A DNA stretch of 64,000 nt from Duganella sp. BJB480 (GCA_003416985.1 QVIN01000011.1:124001-188000), one strand, 5' to 3'; positions 20,391 through 29,805 are shown, counted from the first letter of the stretch. The notes: generated by a model not told the origin, from the sequence alone. Numbers and translations are program-made.

Positions 20391-21980
20391 ATGAGAAATA
20401 GCTTAACCCGCTTCCTGGCAGGTTCTCTTTTAAGCGCCGCCGTGGCGTCGGCCTGGGCTGCGGACCAGCCGCCCGCCGAGAGCGCCCCCATCCGTTTCGA
20501 GATCGCCCGTTTCGAGGTCAAAGGCAACACCTTGCTGCCGCAGGCGCAGATCGACGCGCTGCTGGCCAAGTACACCGGCAAGGAGCGCGACTTCGGCGAC
20601 GTGCAGCGCGCGCTGGAGGCGCTGGAGGCCGAGTACCACCAGCGCGGCTACAACGTGGTGACGATCGAGCTGCCGGAACAGGAGCTCAACCGCGGCGTGG
20701 TGCAGCTGCGCGTGGTGGAGACGCGCATCGGCCGCATCCAGGTCAAGAACAATCTGTACTTCGACGAGAACAACATCCGCTTCAGCCTGCCCGCCCTGCA
20801 GGAGGGCCGCACGCCGGACCTGAAGGCGGTCTCGGCCAACCTGAAGCAGGGCAACGAGAGTCCCGCCAAGGAAGTCACGCTGAAGCTGCAAAGCGGCGAG
20901 CGGGACGACGAGGTCGACGCCATCCTGGACGTCAAGGACCAGACCCCCTGGAAGGGCATGGTCAACATCGACAACACCGGCACCCAGCAGACCGGCAAGA
21001 CCCACCTCGGCTTCATCCTGCAGAACGCCAACCTGTTCAACCGCGACCACCTGGCCTCGCTGCAGTACACCACCTCGGCCGAGGAACCGGGCCGCGTCAA
21101 GGTGTACGGCGCCGGCTACCACATCCCGTTGTACGCGCTGGGCGATTCGCTGGACTTCTTCGCCAGCTATTCCAACGTCGATTCCGGCACCGTGTCGGCC
21201 GGCGCGGTCAACCTGGCCGTCAGCGGCAAGGGCGCGGTGTACGGCGCGCGCTACAACCAGAGCCTGGCCAAGCGCGGCGAACTGGAAGCCAAGCTCAGCT
21301 ACGGCGTCGACTACAAGGCCTACAAGAACAGCGTGCAGTTGCAGGGCCAGGAGCTGGGCAACGACGTCACCGTGCATCCGCTCAGCGTGAGCTACCAGGC
21401 CACGCTGCCGCTCAAGCAGGGCGAGGTCAGCGGCCAGTTGACGCTGCTGCGCAATGTCTCCGGCGGCGCCAAGGGCGACCAGCACGCGTTCACGCTGGCG
21501 CGCGACGGCGCCAAGGCCGACTACACCATGCTGCGCCTGGCCGGCAGCGCGACGCGGGCGCTGGCCAACGACTGGCAGTTGCGCGCCATCGTCAACGGCC
21601 AGTACACCAGCGACGCGCTGATCCCCGGCGAGCAGTTCGGCGCCGGCGGCGCGACCTCGGTGCGCGGCTTCGTCGAGCGCGAGATTTCCAACGACTCCGG
21701 CCTGGGCGTCAACCTGGAGGCCTACACGCCCAACGTCTGCAGCCACGCGGGCTGGAACTGCCGCCTGCTGGGCTTTTACGACGCCGCCTACGTCAAGCGC
21801 AACCACGCTCTGCCCGGCGAACTGACCAGCACCAGCATCGCCAGCGCCGGCGTCGGAGCGCGCTTCGTGCTGTCGACCTACGCCAACCTGCAACTCGATT
21901 TCGGCCACGTGGTCCGCGCCGGCAACACCGGCCGCGACAACGCCAGCCGCCTGCACTTGCGCCTGGGACTGGCGTACTGA
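20391..21980 (+). CDS. TpsB outer-membrane transporter (ShlB/FhaC/HecB family)
   Basis: A 529-aa protein with signal peptide (cleavage after ASAWA, residue 23), POTRA_2 domain (about 34-110: FEIARFEVKGNTLLPQAQIDALL, GYNVVTIELPEQ), a second POTRA (about 111-185) and a C-terminal 16-strand-type barrel. The conserved loop-6 motif is GATSVRGF (near residue 422), and the protein ends in an aromatic residue (LRLGLAY), as outer-membrane barrels do. It would recognise the TPS domain of the preceding adhesin and export it across the outer membrane. It lies 205 bp after tpsA and 22 bp before the FecR-domain gene. Confidence 0.92.
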   Translation: MRNSLTRFLAGSLLSAAVASAWAADQPPAESAPIRFEIARFEVKGNTLLPQAQIDALLAKYTGKERDFGDVQRALEALEAEYHQRGYNVVTIELPEQELNRGVVQLRVVETRIGRIQVKNNLYFDENNIRFSLPALQEGRTPDLKAVSANLKQGNESPAKEVTLKLQSGERDDEVDAILDVKDQTPWKGMVNIDNTGTQQTGKTHLGFILQNANLFNRDHLASLQYTTSAEEPGRVKVYGAGYHIPLYALGDSLDFFASYSNVDSGTVSAGAVNLAVSGKGAVYGARYNQSLAKRGELEAKLSYGVDYKAYKNSVQLQGQELGNDVTVHPLSVSYQATLPLKQGEVSGQLTLLRNVSGGAKGDQHAFTLARDGAKADYTMLRLAGSATRALANDWQLRAIVNGQYTSDALIPGEQFGAGGATSVRGFVEREISNDSGLGVNLEAYTPNVCSHAGWNCRLLGFYDAAYVKRNHALPGELTSTSIASAGVGARFVLSTYANLQLDFGHVVRAGNTGRDNASRLHLRLGLAY

Positions 21981-22002
21981 GCGTCCCCTGAATGTACTGG
22001 AA

Positions 22003-22851
22003 ATGAATATGTCACAGCCTAAAAACTCTCTCGTGGTCCGGGCCTTGCTCAACGGCCTGCTGTTGCTGGCGCTGTGCGGCGCGGCGGGCGCCGGCTGGGC
22101 CGCGCAAGTGGTGGGCACGGTGGTCCAGCTGAGCGGGCCGCTGCTGTCGAAGAAGGCCGACGGCGTGGTGCGGATCCTGTCGATGCGCTCCGAAGTCGAG
22201 AGCGGCGACATGCTGGTGACCGAGAAGAACACCTACGCCATGGTCAAGTTCATCGACAACAGCGAAATCACGCTCAAGCCGGGCACCACCTTCAAGGTCG
22301 AGAACTTCAGTTACGACGCCGGCAAGCCCGAGGCCGACAACGCCTCGTTCAGCCTGGTCAAGGGCGGCCTGCGCTCGGTCACCGGCCTGCTGGGCAAGCG
22401 CAACAAGGAAAAGTTCGCCATGAAGACGCCGAGCGCCACCATCGGCATTCGCGGCACCACCTTCATCGCCGAGATCGTCGAGCCGAGCGAGGAGGCGCTG
22501 GCCTCGCGCCTGGCCTACAACCTGGCCAGCACCGCCGCACTGGACCGGCTGGCCGCGCCGGTGCGGCCGCTGATGCTGGCGCAGTTGACGCTGCCGCCGG
22601 GCGGGGTGCGCGCACCGGGCCTGTACGTGCAGGTGCTCGACGGCTTGATCCATGTGACCAACCCTTCCGGGTCGAGCAACTTCAGCGCCGGCCAGTTCGG
22701 CTTCACGCCGAATCTCAGGGTGCCGCCGGCGCCGCTGCCGGCCAATCCGGGCATCCAGTTCGCGCCGCCGCCGGTGTTCAACCAGAGCGTGGGGCCATCG
22801 TCCAGCACCGGCCCGGGCAAATCGAACGTCATCGACTGCGAAGTGCGCTGA
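22003..22851 (+). CDS. Exported FecR-domain protein linked to the TPS locus
   Basis: A 282-aa protein with a signal peptide ending near GAGWAA (about residue 34), then a FecR domain (about 35-160) with GDMLVTEKNTYAMVKFIDNSEITL and TPSATIGIRGTTF. The C-terminal 100 residues are Pro/Gly-rich and end CEVR. FecR domains of this exported kind are often next to FHA-type or autotransporter genes. It has no transmembrane helix beyond the signal peptide and no sigma factor neighbour, so it is not an iron-responsive anti-sigma factor. Close spacing to tpsB suggests cotranscription and a role in the surface system. Confidence 0.83.
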   Translation: MNMSQPKNSLVVRALLNGLLLLALCGAAGAGWAAQVVGTVVQLSGPLLSKKADGVVRILSMRSEVESGDMLVTEKNTYAMVKFIDNSEITLKPGTTFKVENFSYDAGKPEADNASFSLVKGGLRSVTGLLGKRNKEKFAMKTPSATIGIRGTTFIAEIVEPSEEALASRLAYNLASTAALDRLAAPVRPLMLAQLTLPPGGVRAPGLYVQVLDGLIHVTNPSGSSNFSAGQFGFTPNLRVPPAPLPANPGIQFAPPPVFNQSVGPSSSTGPGKSNVIDCEVR

Positions 22852-22876
22852 ATTCCGCCTCGACCGCAATTTGGAC

Positions 22877-22907
22877 TTGACCTTCCCATCGTGGGATACT
22901 TGATGCT
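22877..22907 (+). promoter_or_regulatory. CueR-type copper promoter of copA
   Basis: TTGACC at 22877-22882 is followed after a 19-bp spacer by GATGCT at 22902-22907. The spacer holds the half-palindrome ACCTTCCC...TGGGA. A MerR-family activator with an over-long spacer fits CueR control; the same layout precedes copZ. The right half-site (GGGATACT) is imperfect. Confidence 0.7.
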
Positions 22908-22937
22908 GTCGTCATCGAGTCTTCCATTGGGATCGTC

Positions 22938-25184
22938 ATGTCCAGCTCCGCCTCTCCTGTAGCGCAATCGATCAACATCGAGGGCATGACCTGCGCCTCC
23001 TGCGTGGGCCGCGTCGAACGCGTGCTGGCGGCGGTGCCTGGCGTGGACAAGGTCAGCGTCAATCTGGCCACCGAATCGGCGCGGGTGGAATCGTCGCAGC
23101 CGCTCGATTTCTCCCTGCTGGCGCAGGCGGTCGACAAGGCCGGCTACCACGCCACGCCGGAACTGCCGCCATCCGCGCCCGCGCCCGTGCCGGCCGCGCC
23201 GACGCTGGCCCACCCCACCGGTGGCCGCGCGGTGGTGCTGGCGGCCTTGCTGTCGCTGCCTTTGCTGCTGCCGATGCTGCTGGAGCTGGCCGGCGTCCAC
23301 TGGATGCTGGACGGCCGCGTGCAGATGCTGCTGGCGACGCCGGTGCAGTTCTGGCTCGGCGCGCGCTTCTATCGCGCCGGCTGGCTGGCGCTGCGCGCCC
23401 GCAGCGGGAATATGGACCTGCTGGTGGCGCTGGGCACCAGCGCCGCGTATGGCCTGAGCGTCTACCAATTGTTCGCGTCGGCGTCCGCCATGCCGCACCT
23501 GTATTTCGAAGCGTCGGCCGTGGTGATCACCCTGATCTTGCTGGGCAAATGGCTGGAGGCGCGCGCCAAGCGCCAGACCACGTCGGCCATCCGCGCCTTG
23601 CAGGTGCTGCGGCCCGAGTCCGCGCGCGTGCGGCGCGGCGAGCAGGATGTCGAAGTGCCGATCGCCGACGTGCGGCCGGGCGAGTTGGTGGTGGTGCGTC
23701 CCGGCGAGCGCGTGGCGGCGGACGGCGAGGTGGTGGAGGGCGCCAGCCATGTGGACGAGGCGCTCATCACCGGCGAAAGCCTGCCCGTGGCGCGCCATGC
23801 CGGCGACCGCGTGACGGGTGGCGCCATCAACGGCGAGGGCCTGCTGCTGGTGCGGGTGACGGCGGTGGGCGCGGAGAGCACGCTGGCGCGCATCATCCGG
23901 CTGGTGGAGGACGCGCAGGCGGCCAAGGCGCCGGTGCAGCATCTGGTGGACCGCGTCAGCGCGGTGTTCGTGCCGGTGGTGCTGGTGCTGGCGGCGCTGA
24001 CCTTCGCCGGCTGGTGGTTGGCGACCGGCGACGCCGAGCGGGCCATCATCAACGCGGTGGCGGTGATGGTGATTGCCTGTCCGTGCGCGTTGGGCCTGGC
24101 GACACCGGCCGCCATCATGGTCGGCACCGGCGTGGCGGCGCGCTACGGAATACTGATCAAGGACGCGGAGGCGCTGGAACTGGCGCACCGCATCACCACC
24201 GTGGCGTTCGACAAGACCGGCACGCTCACCGAAGGCAAACCGTCGCTGGTGGCGCTGGAGCCGGCCGGCATCGACGAGGCGCGGCTGCTGCAACTGGCCG
24301 CCGCCATCCAGCGCGGCAGCGAACACGCGCTGGCCCGCGCCGTCACCGAAGCCGCCGCCACGCGCAACGCCACGAGCGATGGTGCCGTCGCTGCCGCTGC
24401 GCCGGTTGCGACCGACGTCACCGCCTTGCCCGGGCGCGGCGTGGCGGCCATTGTCGACGGCACGCGCCTGATCCTGGGCAGCACGCGGCTGATGCAGGAG
24501 GAGGGCGTCGCGCTGGACGCATTGAGCGCCCGCGCCACCGCGCTGGAACAACAGGGCCTGACGATCTCCTGGCTGGCCGCCTCAAACGCGCCGCAGCCCG
24601 CGCAGCTGCTTGGCCTGCTGGCCTTCGGCGACCGCGTCAAGCCGCAAGCCCGCGCCGCGCTGCAAGCCCTGCGCGCCCTGCACATCCAGACCATCCTGCT
24701 CACCGGCGACAACCAGGGCAGTGCCGACGCCGTCGGCAAGGAACTGGGCATCGACCGCATCGTGGCCAACATGCTCCCCGCCGACAAGGCCAGCACCGTG
24801 GCCGGCCTGAAGACCGGCGACGCCTGCATCGCCATGGTCGGCGACGGTATCAACGACGCGCCCGCGCTGGCCGCCGCCGATGTCGGCATCGCCATGTCCA
24901 GCGGCACCGACGTCGCCATGCACGCCGCCGGCATCACGCTGATGCGCGGCGACCCCGCGCTGGTGGCCGCCGCCATCTCGATCTCGCGCCGCAGCTACAG
25001 CAAGATACGACAGAACCTGTTCTGGGCCTTCATCTACAACCTGGTGGGCATACCGCTGGCCGCCTTCGGCCTGCTCAACCCCATGGTCGCCGGCGCCGCG
25101 ATGGCGCTCAGTTCCGTCAGCGTGATCAGCAACGCCCTGCTGCTGCGCCGCTGGAAGCCCGACCACCTGAAAGGACAAGCATGA
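22938..25184 (+). CDS. copA: Copper-translocating P1B-type ATPase
   Basis: A 748-aa protein with one N-terminal HMA domain (GMTCASCVGRVER, near residue 16), a membrane domain, the copper-binding CPCALGLATPAAI (near 380), the phosphorylation site DKTGTLTEGKP (near 424) and GDGINDAPALAAADVGIAM in the P-domain. It exports Cu(I) from the cytoplasm at the expense of ATP. The stop overlaps the cueR start (ATGA), so both genes are translated from one message. A CueR-type promoter lies 30 bp upstream. Confidence 0.95.
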   Translation: MSSSASPVAQSINIEGMTCASCVGRVERVLAAVPGVDKVSVNLATESARVESSQPLDFSLLAQAVDKAGYHATPELPPSAPAPVPAAPTLAHPTGGRAVVLAALLSLPLLLPMLLELAGVHWMLDGRVQMLLATPVQFWLGARFYRAGWLALRARSGNMDLLVALGTSAAYGLSVYQLFASASAMPHLYFEASAVVITLILLGKWLEARAKRQTTSAIRALQVLRPESARVRRGEQDVEVPIADVRPGELVVVRPGERVAADGEVVEGASHVDEALITGESLPVARHAGDRVTGGAINGEGLLLVRVTAVGAESTLARIIRLVEDAQAAKAPVQHLVDRVSAVFVPVVLVLAALTFAGWWLATGDAERAIINAVAVMVIACPCALGLATPAAIMVGTGVAARYGILIKDAEALELAHRITTVAFDKTGTLTEGKPSLVALEPAGIDEARLLQLAAAIQRGSEHALARAVTEAAATRNATSDGAVAAAAPVATDVTALPGRGVAAIVDGTRLILGSTRLMQEEGVALDALSARATALEQQGLTISWLAASNAPQPAQLLGLLAFGDRVKPQARAALQALRALHIQTILLTGDNQGSADAVGKELGIDRIVANMLPADKASTVAGLKTGDACIAMVGDGINDAPALAAADVGIAMSSGTDVAMHAAGITLMRGDPALVAAAISISRRSYSKIRQNLFWAFIYNLVGIPLAAFGLLNPMVAGAAMALSSVSVISNALLLRRWKPDHLKGQA

Positions 25185-25567
25185 ACATCGGACAAGCCGC
25201 GGCGGCCAGCGGCGTATCGGCCAAGATGATCCGCTACTACGAAAGCATCGCCCTGATCCCGCCGGGGCGGCGCAGCGACGCCGGCTACCGCATCTACGGC
25301 GAGAACGACCTGCACGCGCTGCGCTTCGTCAAGCGCGGGCGCTCGCTGGGCTTCTCGCTCGACCAGATCCGCGACCTGCTGTCGCTGTGGCAGAACAAGG
25401 AGCGCGCCAGCGCCGACGTCAAATCCATCGCCATGGGCCACGTGGCGGAACTGAACCAGCGCATCGCCGAACTGACCGAAATGCGCGACACGCTGCAAAC
25501 GCTGGCCAGCTGCTGCCACGGCGACCATCGCCCCGACTGCCCCATTCTCCAATCGCTGGCCGATTAA
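25181..25567 (+). CDS. cueR: MerR-family copper-responsive regulator CueR
   Basis: A 128-aa protein with an N-terminal MerR helix-turn-helix (IGQAAAASGVSAKMIRYYE), a dimerisation coil and a C-terminal metal loop CCHGDHRPDCPI, which is the CueR pattern for Cu(I)/Ag(I). It starts within the copA stop codon (4-bp overlap). It presumably activates both the copA-cueR promoter and the copZ promoter some 4.6 kb away. Confidence 0.92.
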   Translation: MNIGQAAAASGVSAKMIRYYESIALIPPGRRSDAGYRIYGENDLHALRFVKRGRSLGFSLDQIRDLLSLWQNKERASADVKSIAMGHVAELNQRIAELTEMRDTLQTLASCCHGDHRPDCPILQSLAD

Positions 25568-25589
25568 TTAAAGTATAATCGGCCCGTTT

Positions 25590-25785
25590 TGGTGCTCGCG
25601 CGCCTGTCCAGGCGCGCAGTTAAACGGGAAACATGGAGCTGGCCACGCCAGCCAACATGTGCTGCCCCCGCAACGGTAAACAAGCGTCGTCGTTGACGAC
25701 AAATCCGCCTCTTCAGACCACTGTGCAGTCGCATGGGAAGGTCAGGCGGTGTCGCTTGCCAGCCCGGATACCGGCCAGACAGGTG
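25590..25785 (+). ncRNA. Cobalamin (B12) riboswitch
   Basis: The expected conserved blocks come in order: GGTGCTCGCG (P1/P2 side), TTAAACGGGAA, GCTGCCCCCGCAACGGTAA, CCACTG, GGGAAGG, and GCCAGCCCGGATACCGGCC. Together these match the adenosylcobalamin aptamer (RF00174 type). A TATAAT at 25574-25579 is a plausible -10 box. It precedes a TonB-dependent receptor gene on the same strand, which it would repress when B12 is plentiful. Confidence 0.93.
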
Positions 25786-25962
25786 GAAATGCCCAGGCAT
25801 TTCTGTTCAATCCGCTCACGGGGAGGTGAGGGGATTGCATCTGTTTCGATCTACATCTATGCATCTATTTTGCTCGCCACGGCTTTGCCGTCTGGCGGCC
25901 GTGCCTTGCGCACGCGCCGTTCGCTCACCCCTGCGCTTCGACTGCTCGTTGAAGGAGCATCC
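25786..25962 (+). promoter_or_regulatory. Riboswitch expression platform and leader
   Basis: This is the stretch between aptamer and receptor start. It can form CACGGCtttGCCGT near 25879-25893, and a short hairpin TGCTC (25943-25947)/GAGCA (25955-25959) whose loop and right arm include the AAGGAG ribosome site at 25952-25957. Translation-level control by hiding the ribosome site is the likely output; this is inference. I see no gene in it. Confidence 0.5.
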
Positions 25963-27999
25963 ATGATTTTGCTTTCGATAGCCGCGCTGGCGGCGACGGT
26001 TCCGCTGGCGACCAACGGCGAGCCTGTGATGGAGGCGGTGGAGGTGCGCGGCCACTACGACAACGGCGTCGGCACGTCCAGCGCCGCCAGCCAGGGATCG
26101 GTGACGGCGGCGCTGATCGCCAACCGTCCGGCGCTGCGGCCCGGCGAGCTGCTGGAGTTCGTGCCCGGCGTGATCGTCACGCAGCACAGCGGCGACGGCA
26201 AGGCCAATCAATACTTCCTGCGCGGCTTCAACCTCGATCACGGCACCGACTTCGCCACCTTCGTCGACGGCATGCCGGTCAACATGCGCGCCCACGCGCA
26301 CGGCCAGGGCTACACCGATTTGAATTTCCTGATGCCGGAACTGGTCGACCGCATCAACTACAAAAAAGGCCCGTACTACGCGGACGAAGGCGACTTCGCC
26401 TCGGCCGGCGCGGCGCACATGGGATTGGCGAACAAGCTCAAAGAAAGCACCGCCAGCATCACCGTCGGCGAGCACCAGTACTACCGCGCCAACCTGACCG
26501 GATCGACGCCGCTGGGCGAGGGTAACCTGGTCTACGGCGCGGAGCTAGGACACAACAACGGCCCGTGGGTCAGCCCGGAGGCCTTCCACAAAAGCCTGGG
26601 CGTGCTGCGCTACAGCCAGGGCGGCAGCGACAACCAGTTCAGCGTCACCGGCATGGCCTACAAGGGCGGCTGGTACGCCAGCAACCAGATCCCGCTGCGC
26701 GCGGTGCAAAGCGGCGAGATCGACCGGTACGGCGCGATCGACACCAGCGATGGCGGCATCACGTCGCGCTACAGCGTATCGGCCACGCTGCGCCAGCGCA
26801 CCAGCGACACGCTGTTGCAGGCCAACGCCTACCTGGTGCAATCGAGCCTGGACCTGTACAACGACTTCACCTACTTCCTCGACGATCCGGTCAACGGCGA
26901 CCAGTCGCGCCAGACCGAGAAGCGCCGCATGACGGGCTTCGACGTCGCGCAGACGTGGTTCGGCAAGTGGGGCGGGCTGGAAGTGAACAACAAGGTCGGC
27001 CTGCAGGGACGTTACGACTACATGTCGCCGCTGGCGCTGTACAGCACCGTCAAGCGCCGGATCACCGGCACCATCACGGAATCGAAGGTCAAGGAAGCCA
27101 ATGCGGCGCTCTATTTCGAGAACACGGTGCAGTGGCGCGAATGGCTGCGCACCACGGCCGGCTTGCGCTATGACCGCTACCACTTCGATGTGAGCAGCAA
27201 TATCGCCGAGAACACGGGCAAGGTCAGCGACGGCATGACGTCGCCGAAACTGGCGGTGGTGCTGGGGCCTTGGGCCAAGACGGAATTCTTCATCAACTAC
27301 GGCGAGGGCTTTCACAGCAACGATGCGCGCGGCACCACCGTGCACCTGACGCCGAAGGAGCGCGAGCCTATCGATCCGGTCACGCCGCTGGTCAAGACGC
27401 GCGGCGCGGAGCTGGGCGTGCGGACCGAGTTCGTGCCCGGCCTGCAAAGTTCGATGGCCTTGTGGAAGCTGCGCTCGGCCTCTGAGCTGGTGTTCTCCGG
27501 CGACGCGGGCGATACGGCGGCAAGCCGTGGCAGCTACCGTTCCGGCATCGAGTGGAACAATCACTACATCGCCGCGCCATGGCTGCTGTTCGACCTGGAC
27601 CTGGCTTACTCTCGGGCGCACTACACCGAGCATGACGCGGTGGGCGATTACATTCCGGGTGCGGTCGGCAAGGTGGCCTCGTTCGGCGCGACCGTCACCG
27701 ATCTCGGTCCGTGGTCCGGCGCGTTCCAGATGCGCTACTTCGGACCGCGTCCGCTGATCGAGGATAACAGCCAGCGTTCGGCGACGACTGCGATCGCGTA
27801 TGCGCGGGTGGGCTACAGGATAGACCGGCGCTGGGCCGTGTCGCTGGACGCGTTCAACCTGTTCGACCGCAAGGCCAGCGACGTGGACTACTACTACGCC
27901 TCGCGCTTGCCGGGCGAGCCGGCCGAAGGCGTCAACGACATCCACTACCATCCGGTGGAGCCGCGCACCTTCCGCCTGACGTTGAAGGCTACATTCTGA
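25963..27999 (+). CDS. TonB-dependent outer-membrane receptor under B12 riboswitch control
   Basis: A 678-aa protein. ATG 25963 follows AAGGAG; the signal peptide is short (ILLSIAALAATVPLA). The plug domain (about 25-150) has LRGFNLDHGTDFATFVDGMPVN, and the barrel ends FRLTLKATF with a terminal aromatic. No Ton box is certain, though EAVEVRG near the mature N-terminus is a candidate. The riboswitch points to cobalamin, cobinamide or cobalt uptake, but the sequence does not look like classical BtuB and no B12 ABC transporter genes are adjacent. Its 3' end overlaps the convergent TSUP gene by 11 bp. Confidence 0.88.
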   Translation: MILLSIAALAATVPLATNGEPVMEAVEVRGHYDNGVGTSSAASQGSVTAALIANRPALRPGELLEFVPGVIVTQHSGDGKANQYFLRGFNLDHGTDFATFVDGMPVNMRAHAHGQGYTDLNFLMPELVDRINYKKGPYYADEGDFASAGAAHMGLANKLKESTASITVGEHQYYRANLTGSTPLGEGNLVYGAELGHNNGPWVSPEAFHKSLGVLRYSQGGSDNQFSVTGMAYKGGWYASNQIPLRAVQSGEIDRYGAIDTSDGGITSRYSVSATLRQRTSDTLLQANAYLVQSSLDLYNDFTYFLDDPVNGDQSRQTEKRRMTGFDVAQTWFGKWGGLEVNNKVGLQGRYDYMSPLALYSTVKRRITGTITESKVKEANAALYFENTVQWREWLRTTAGLRYDRYHFDVSSNIAENTGKVSDGMTSPKLAVVLGPWAKTEFFINYGEGFHSNDARGTTVHLTPKEREPIDPVTPLVKTRGAELGVRTEFVPGLQSSMALWKLRSASELVFSGDAGDTAASRGSYRSGIEWNNHYIAAPWLLFDLDLAYSRAHYTEHDAVGDYIPGAVGKVASFGATVTDLGPWSGAFQMRYFGPRPLIEDNSQRSATTAIAYARVGYRIDRRWAVSLDAFNLFDRKASDVDYYYASRLPGEPAEGVNDIHYHPVEPRTFRLTLKATF

Positions 28000-28753
28000 C
28001 GAACATCCACACGGTCAGCGCGGCGCCGACCAGCACCACGAAGCCGCGCATGACTTTTTCCGGCAGGCGGTGGATCAGCCATCCGCCGCACAAGCCGCCG
28101 GCGATGCCGCCCGCGCACAGCGCTAGCGCGGCCGGCCAGCTGATCAAGCTGGAGGTGGCGAAGATCAGCGTGGCGGCGGCGTTCATCGCCATCGCCAGCA
28201 CGTTCTTGGTGGCGGCGGCGGCGCGCACCTGCTGGCCGGCGATGGTCAGCGCGGCCAGCATCAGGAAGCCGATGCCGCCGCCGAAGTAGCCGCCGTAGAT
28301 GGCGATGCAGCTTTGCACCAGCATCAGCGTCCAGGGCGGCATGCTGCCTGCCGCGTGCAGCGGTTTCTTGCGGAAGCTGCCCCACGCGAACACGCTGGTG
28401 GCGAACAGCACCAGCCAAGGCACCAGCCGCGCGAAGAAGGACGGCGGCGTATTCAAAAGCAGGATGGCGCCGAAGATGCCGCCGATGGCGCTGATGATCA
28501 GCATCTGCTTGAACGTCAGCGGTCCGACGTCGCCCGCCAGCTTGCGGCCGGCGTAGGCGGAGGTGATCTGGCTCGGGAAGAGCGCGATGGTGGAGGTCAT
28601 GTTGGCGGCCAGCGGATTCAGGCCGGCCAGCAGCAGCGCGGGGAAGGTGATGAACGAGCCCCCGCCGGCAAGGGCGTTCTGCACGCCGGCCAGGAAACCG
28701 GCGGTGGCGACCATCAGGATAATGTGGAGTTCAAGTGGCGGGACTGGTGGCAT
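27989..28753 (-). CDS. TSUP (TauE/SafE) family membrane permease
   Basis: A 254-aa polytopic protein with about eight hydrophobic segments. It carries the two family repeats: GFLAGVQNALAGGGSFITFPALL near the N-terminus and IAIYGGYFGGGIGFLMLAALTI in the second half. TSUP permeases export or import small anions such as sulfite, sulfoacetate or organic acids; substrate cannot be predicted. It is convergent with the B12-regulated receptor and divergent from a GST gene. Confidence 0.88.
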   Translation of the reverse strand: MPPVPPLELHIILMVATAGFLAGVQNALAGGGSFITFPALLLAGLNPLAANMTSTIALFPSQITSAYAGRKLAGDVGPLTFKQMLIISAIGGIFGAILLLNTPPSFFARLVPWLVLFATSVFAWGSFRKKPLHAAGSMPPWTLMLVQSCIAIYGGYFGGGIGFLMLAALTIAGQQVRAAAATKNVLAMAMNAAATLIFATSSLISWPAALALCAGGIAGGLCGGWLIHRLPEKVMRGFVVLVGAALTVWMFVRM

Positions 28754-28850
28754 GGGATCTGTGAAGTGGTCGGGTCAACGGTCGATTATAACCGTGTACT
28801 GAATATCGTTTTGGGCGGCGCTCTGTCGTTGTCGGTGCTACCATCTTGGC

Positions 28851-29573
28851 ATGACGACACCATACCAACTTTATTACTGGGACGGCCTGCAGGGCCGCGG
28901 CGAATTCGTGCGCCTGGCGCTGGAGGAGGCGGCCGTGCCGTATGTGGATGTGGCGCGACAGAAGAAGGGCATGCCGGCGCTGCTGGCCTGCCTCGATGGC
29001 GGCCAGGTCGATCATCCGTCGTTTGCGCCGCCGGTGCTGCGCGCGGGCGAGCTGCTGATCGGGCAGACCGCCAACATCCTGATGTTCATCGGCGCCCGCC
29101 ATGGCCTGGCGCCGCGCGCGGAGGCGGGGCGGCTGTGGACCAACCAGCTGCAGCTGACCATCGCCGACATCGTCAACGAGGTGCACGACACGCACCATCC
29201 CATCGCCGTCGGCAAATACTACGAGGAGCAGAAGAAGGAAGCCAAGGCGCGCGCCAAGTGCTTCCGCGAGGAGCGCATACCGAAGTTCCTCGATTACTTC
29301 GAGGGCGTGGTGGTGCGCAATCCGGGTCGGGGAGGGTATGCGGTCGGCTCGCGGCTGACGTATGTGGACTTGTCGCTGTTCCAGCTGATCGAGGGCTTGC
29401 GTTATGCCTTCCCGAAGACGATGGCGCGGCTGGAGCCATCGTATCCCGCGCTGATCGCCTTGCGCGACAAGGTGGCGCTGCGGCCCAACATCGCCGCCTA
29501 CGTCGGGTCGAAGCGGCGGATACCGTTCAATGAGGACGGTATCTTCCGCCGCTACCCGGAGCTGGACAAATAA
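28851..29573 (+). CDS. Glutathione S-transferase family protein
   Basis: A 240-aa protein with an N-terminal thioredoxin-like domain (YQLYYWDGLQGRGEFVRLALEEA, then PPVLRAGELLIGQTANIL) and a C-terminal helical domain with VGSRLTYVDLSLFQLIEG. It most resembles sigma/alpha-like bacterial GSTs with Tyr as likely catalytic residue. Its stop codon is directly followed by the copZ stop on the other strand, with no bases between. Confidence 0.85.
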   Translation: MTTPYQLYYWDGLQGRGEFVRLALEEAAVPYVDVARQKKGMPALLACLDGGQVDHPSFAPPVLRAGELLIGQTANILMFIGARHGLAPRAEAGRLWTNQLQLTIADIVNEVHDTHHPIAVGKYYEEQKKEAKARAKCFREERIPKFLDYFEGVVVRNPGRGGYAVGSRLTYVDLSLFQLIEGLRYAFPKTMARLEPSYPALIALRDKVALRPNIAAYVGSKRRIPFNEDGIFRRYPELDK

Positions 29574-29777
29574 TCAGGCCGCGCCGGTGACGGGGTAGCC
29601 CGCGTCGGCGATGGCCGATTTCAGCGGCGCCAGCGCGGTGGCGCTGTCTATCCTGACGGTCTTGGAGGCCAGGTCGATCTCGACCTTCGCCGCCGCGTCG
29701 ACCGCCTGCACCGCCTTGGTCACCGCGCCCACGCAATGGCCACAGCTCATGTTTTCCACTTGTAGTTGATACATCAT
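29574..29777 (-). CDS. copZ: Copper chaperone CopZ (HMA domain)
   Basis: A 67-aa single heavy-metal-associated domain with the metal site MSCGHC and the closing GYPV. It would carry Cu(I) to CopA. AAGGAG sits upstream; the second ATG at 29774 has better spacing than the one at 29777. A near-perfect CueR operator promoter lies just upstream, making this a CueR regulon member although copA is 4.4 kb away. Confidence 0.93.
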   Translation of the reverse strand: MMYQLQVENMSCGHCVGAVTKAVQAVDAAAKVEIDLASKTVRIDSATALAPLKSAIADAGYPVTGAA

Positions 29778-29805
29778 CGTACTCCTTGAAGGTTTCGATG
29801 ATCAT

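Noticed and set aside
22003..22851. FecR-domain gene considered as an anti-sigma factor of an iron-uptake system
   Set aside because: There is no adjacent ECF sigma factor or FecA-type receptor, and the protein has a cleavable signal peptide with no inner-membrane helix.
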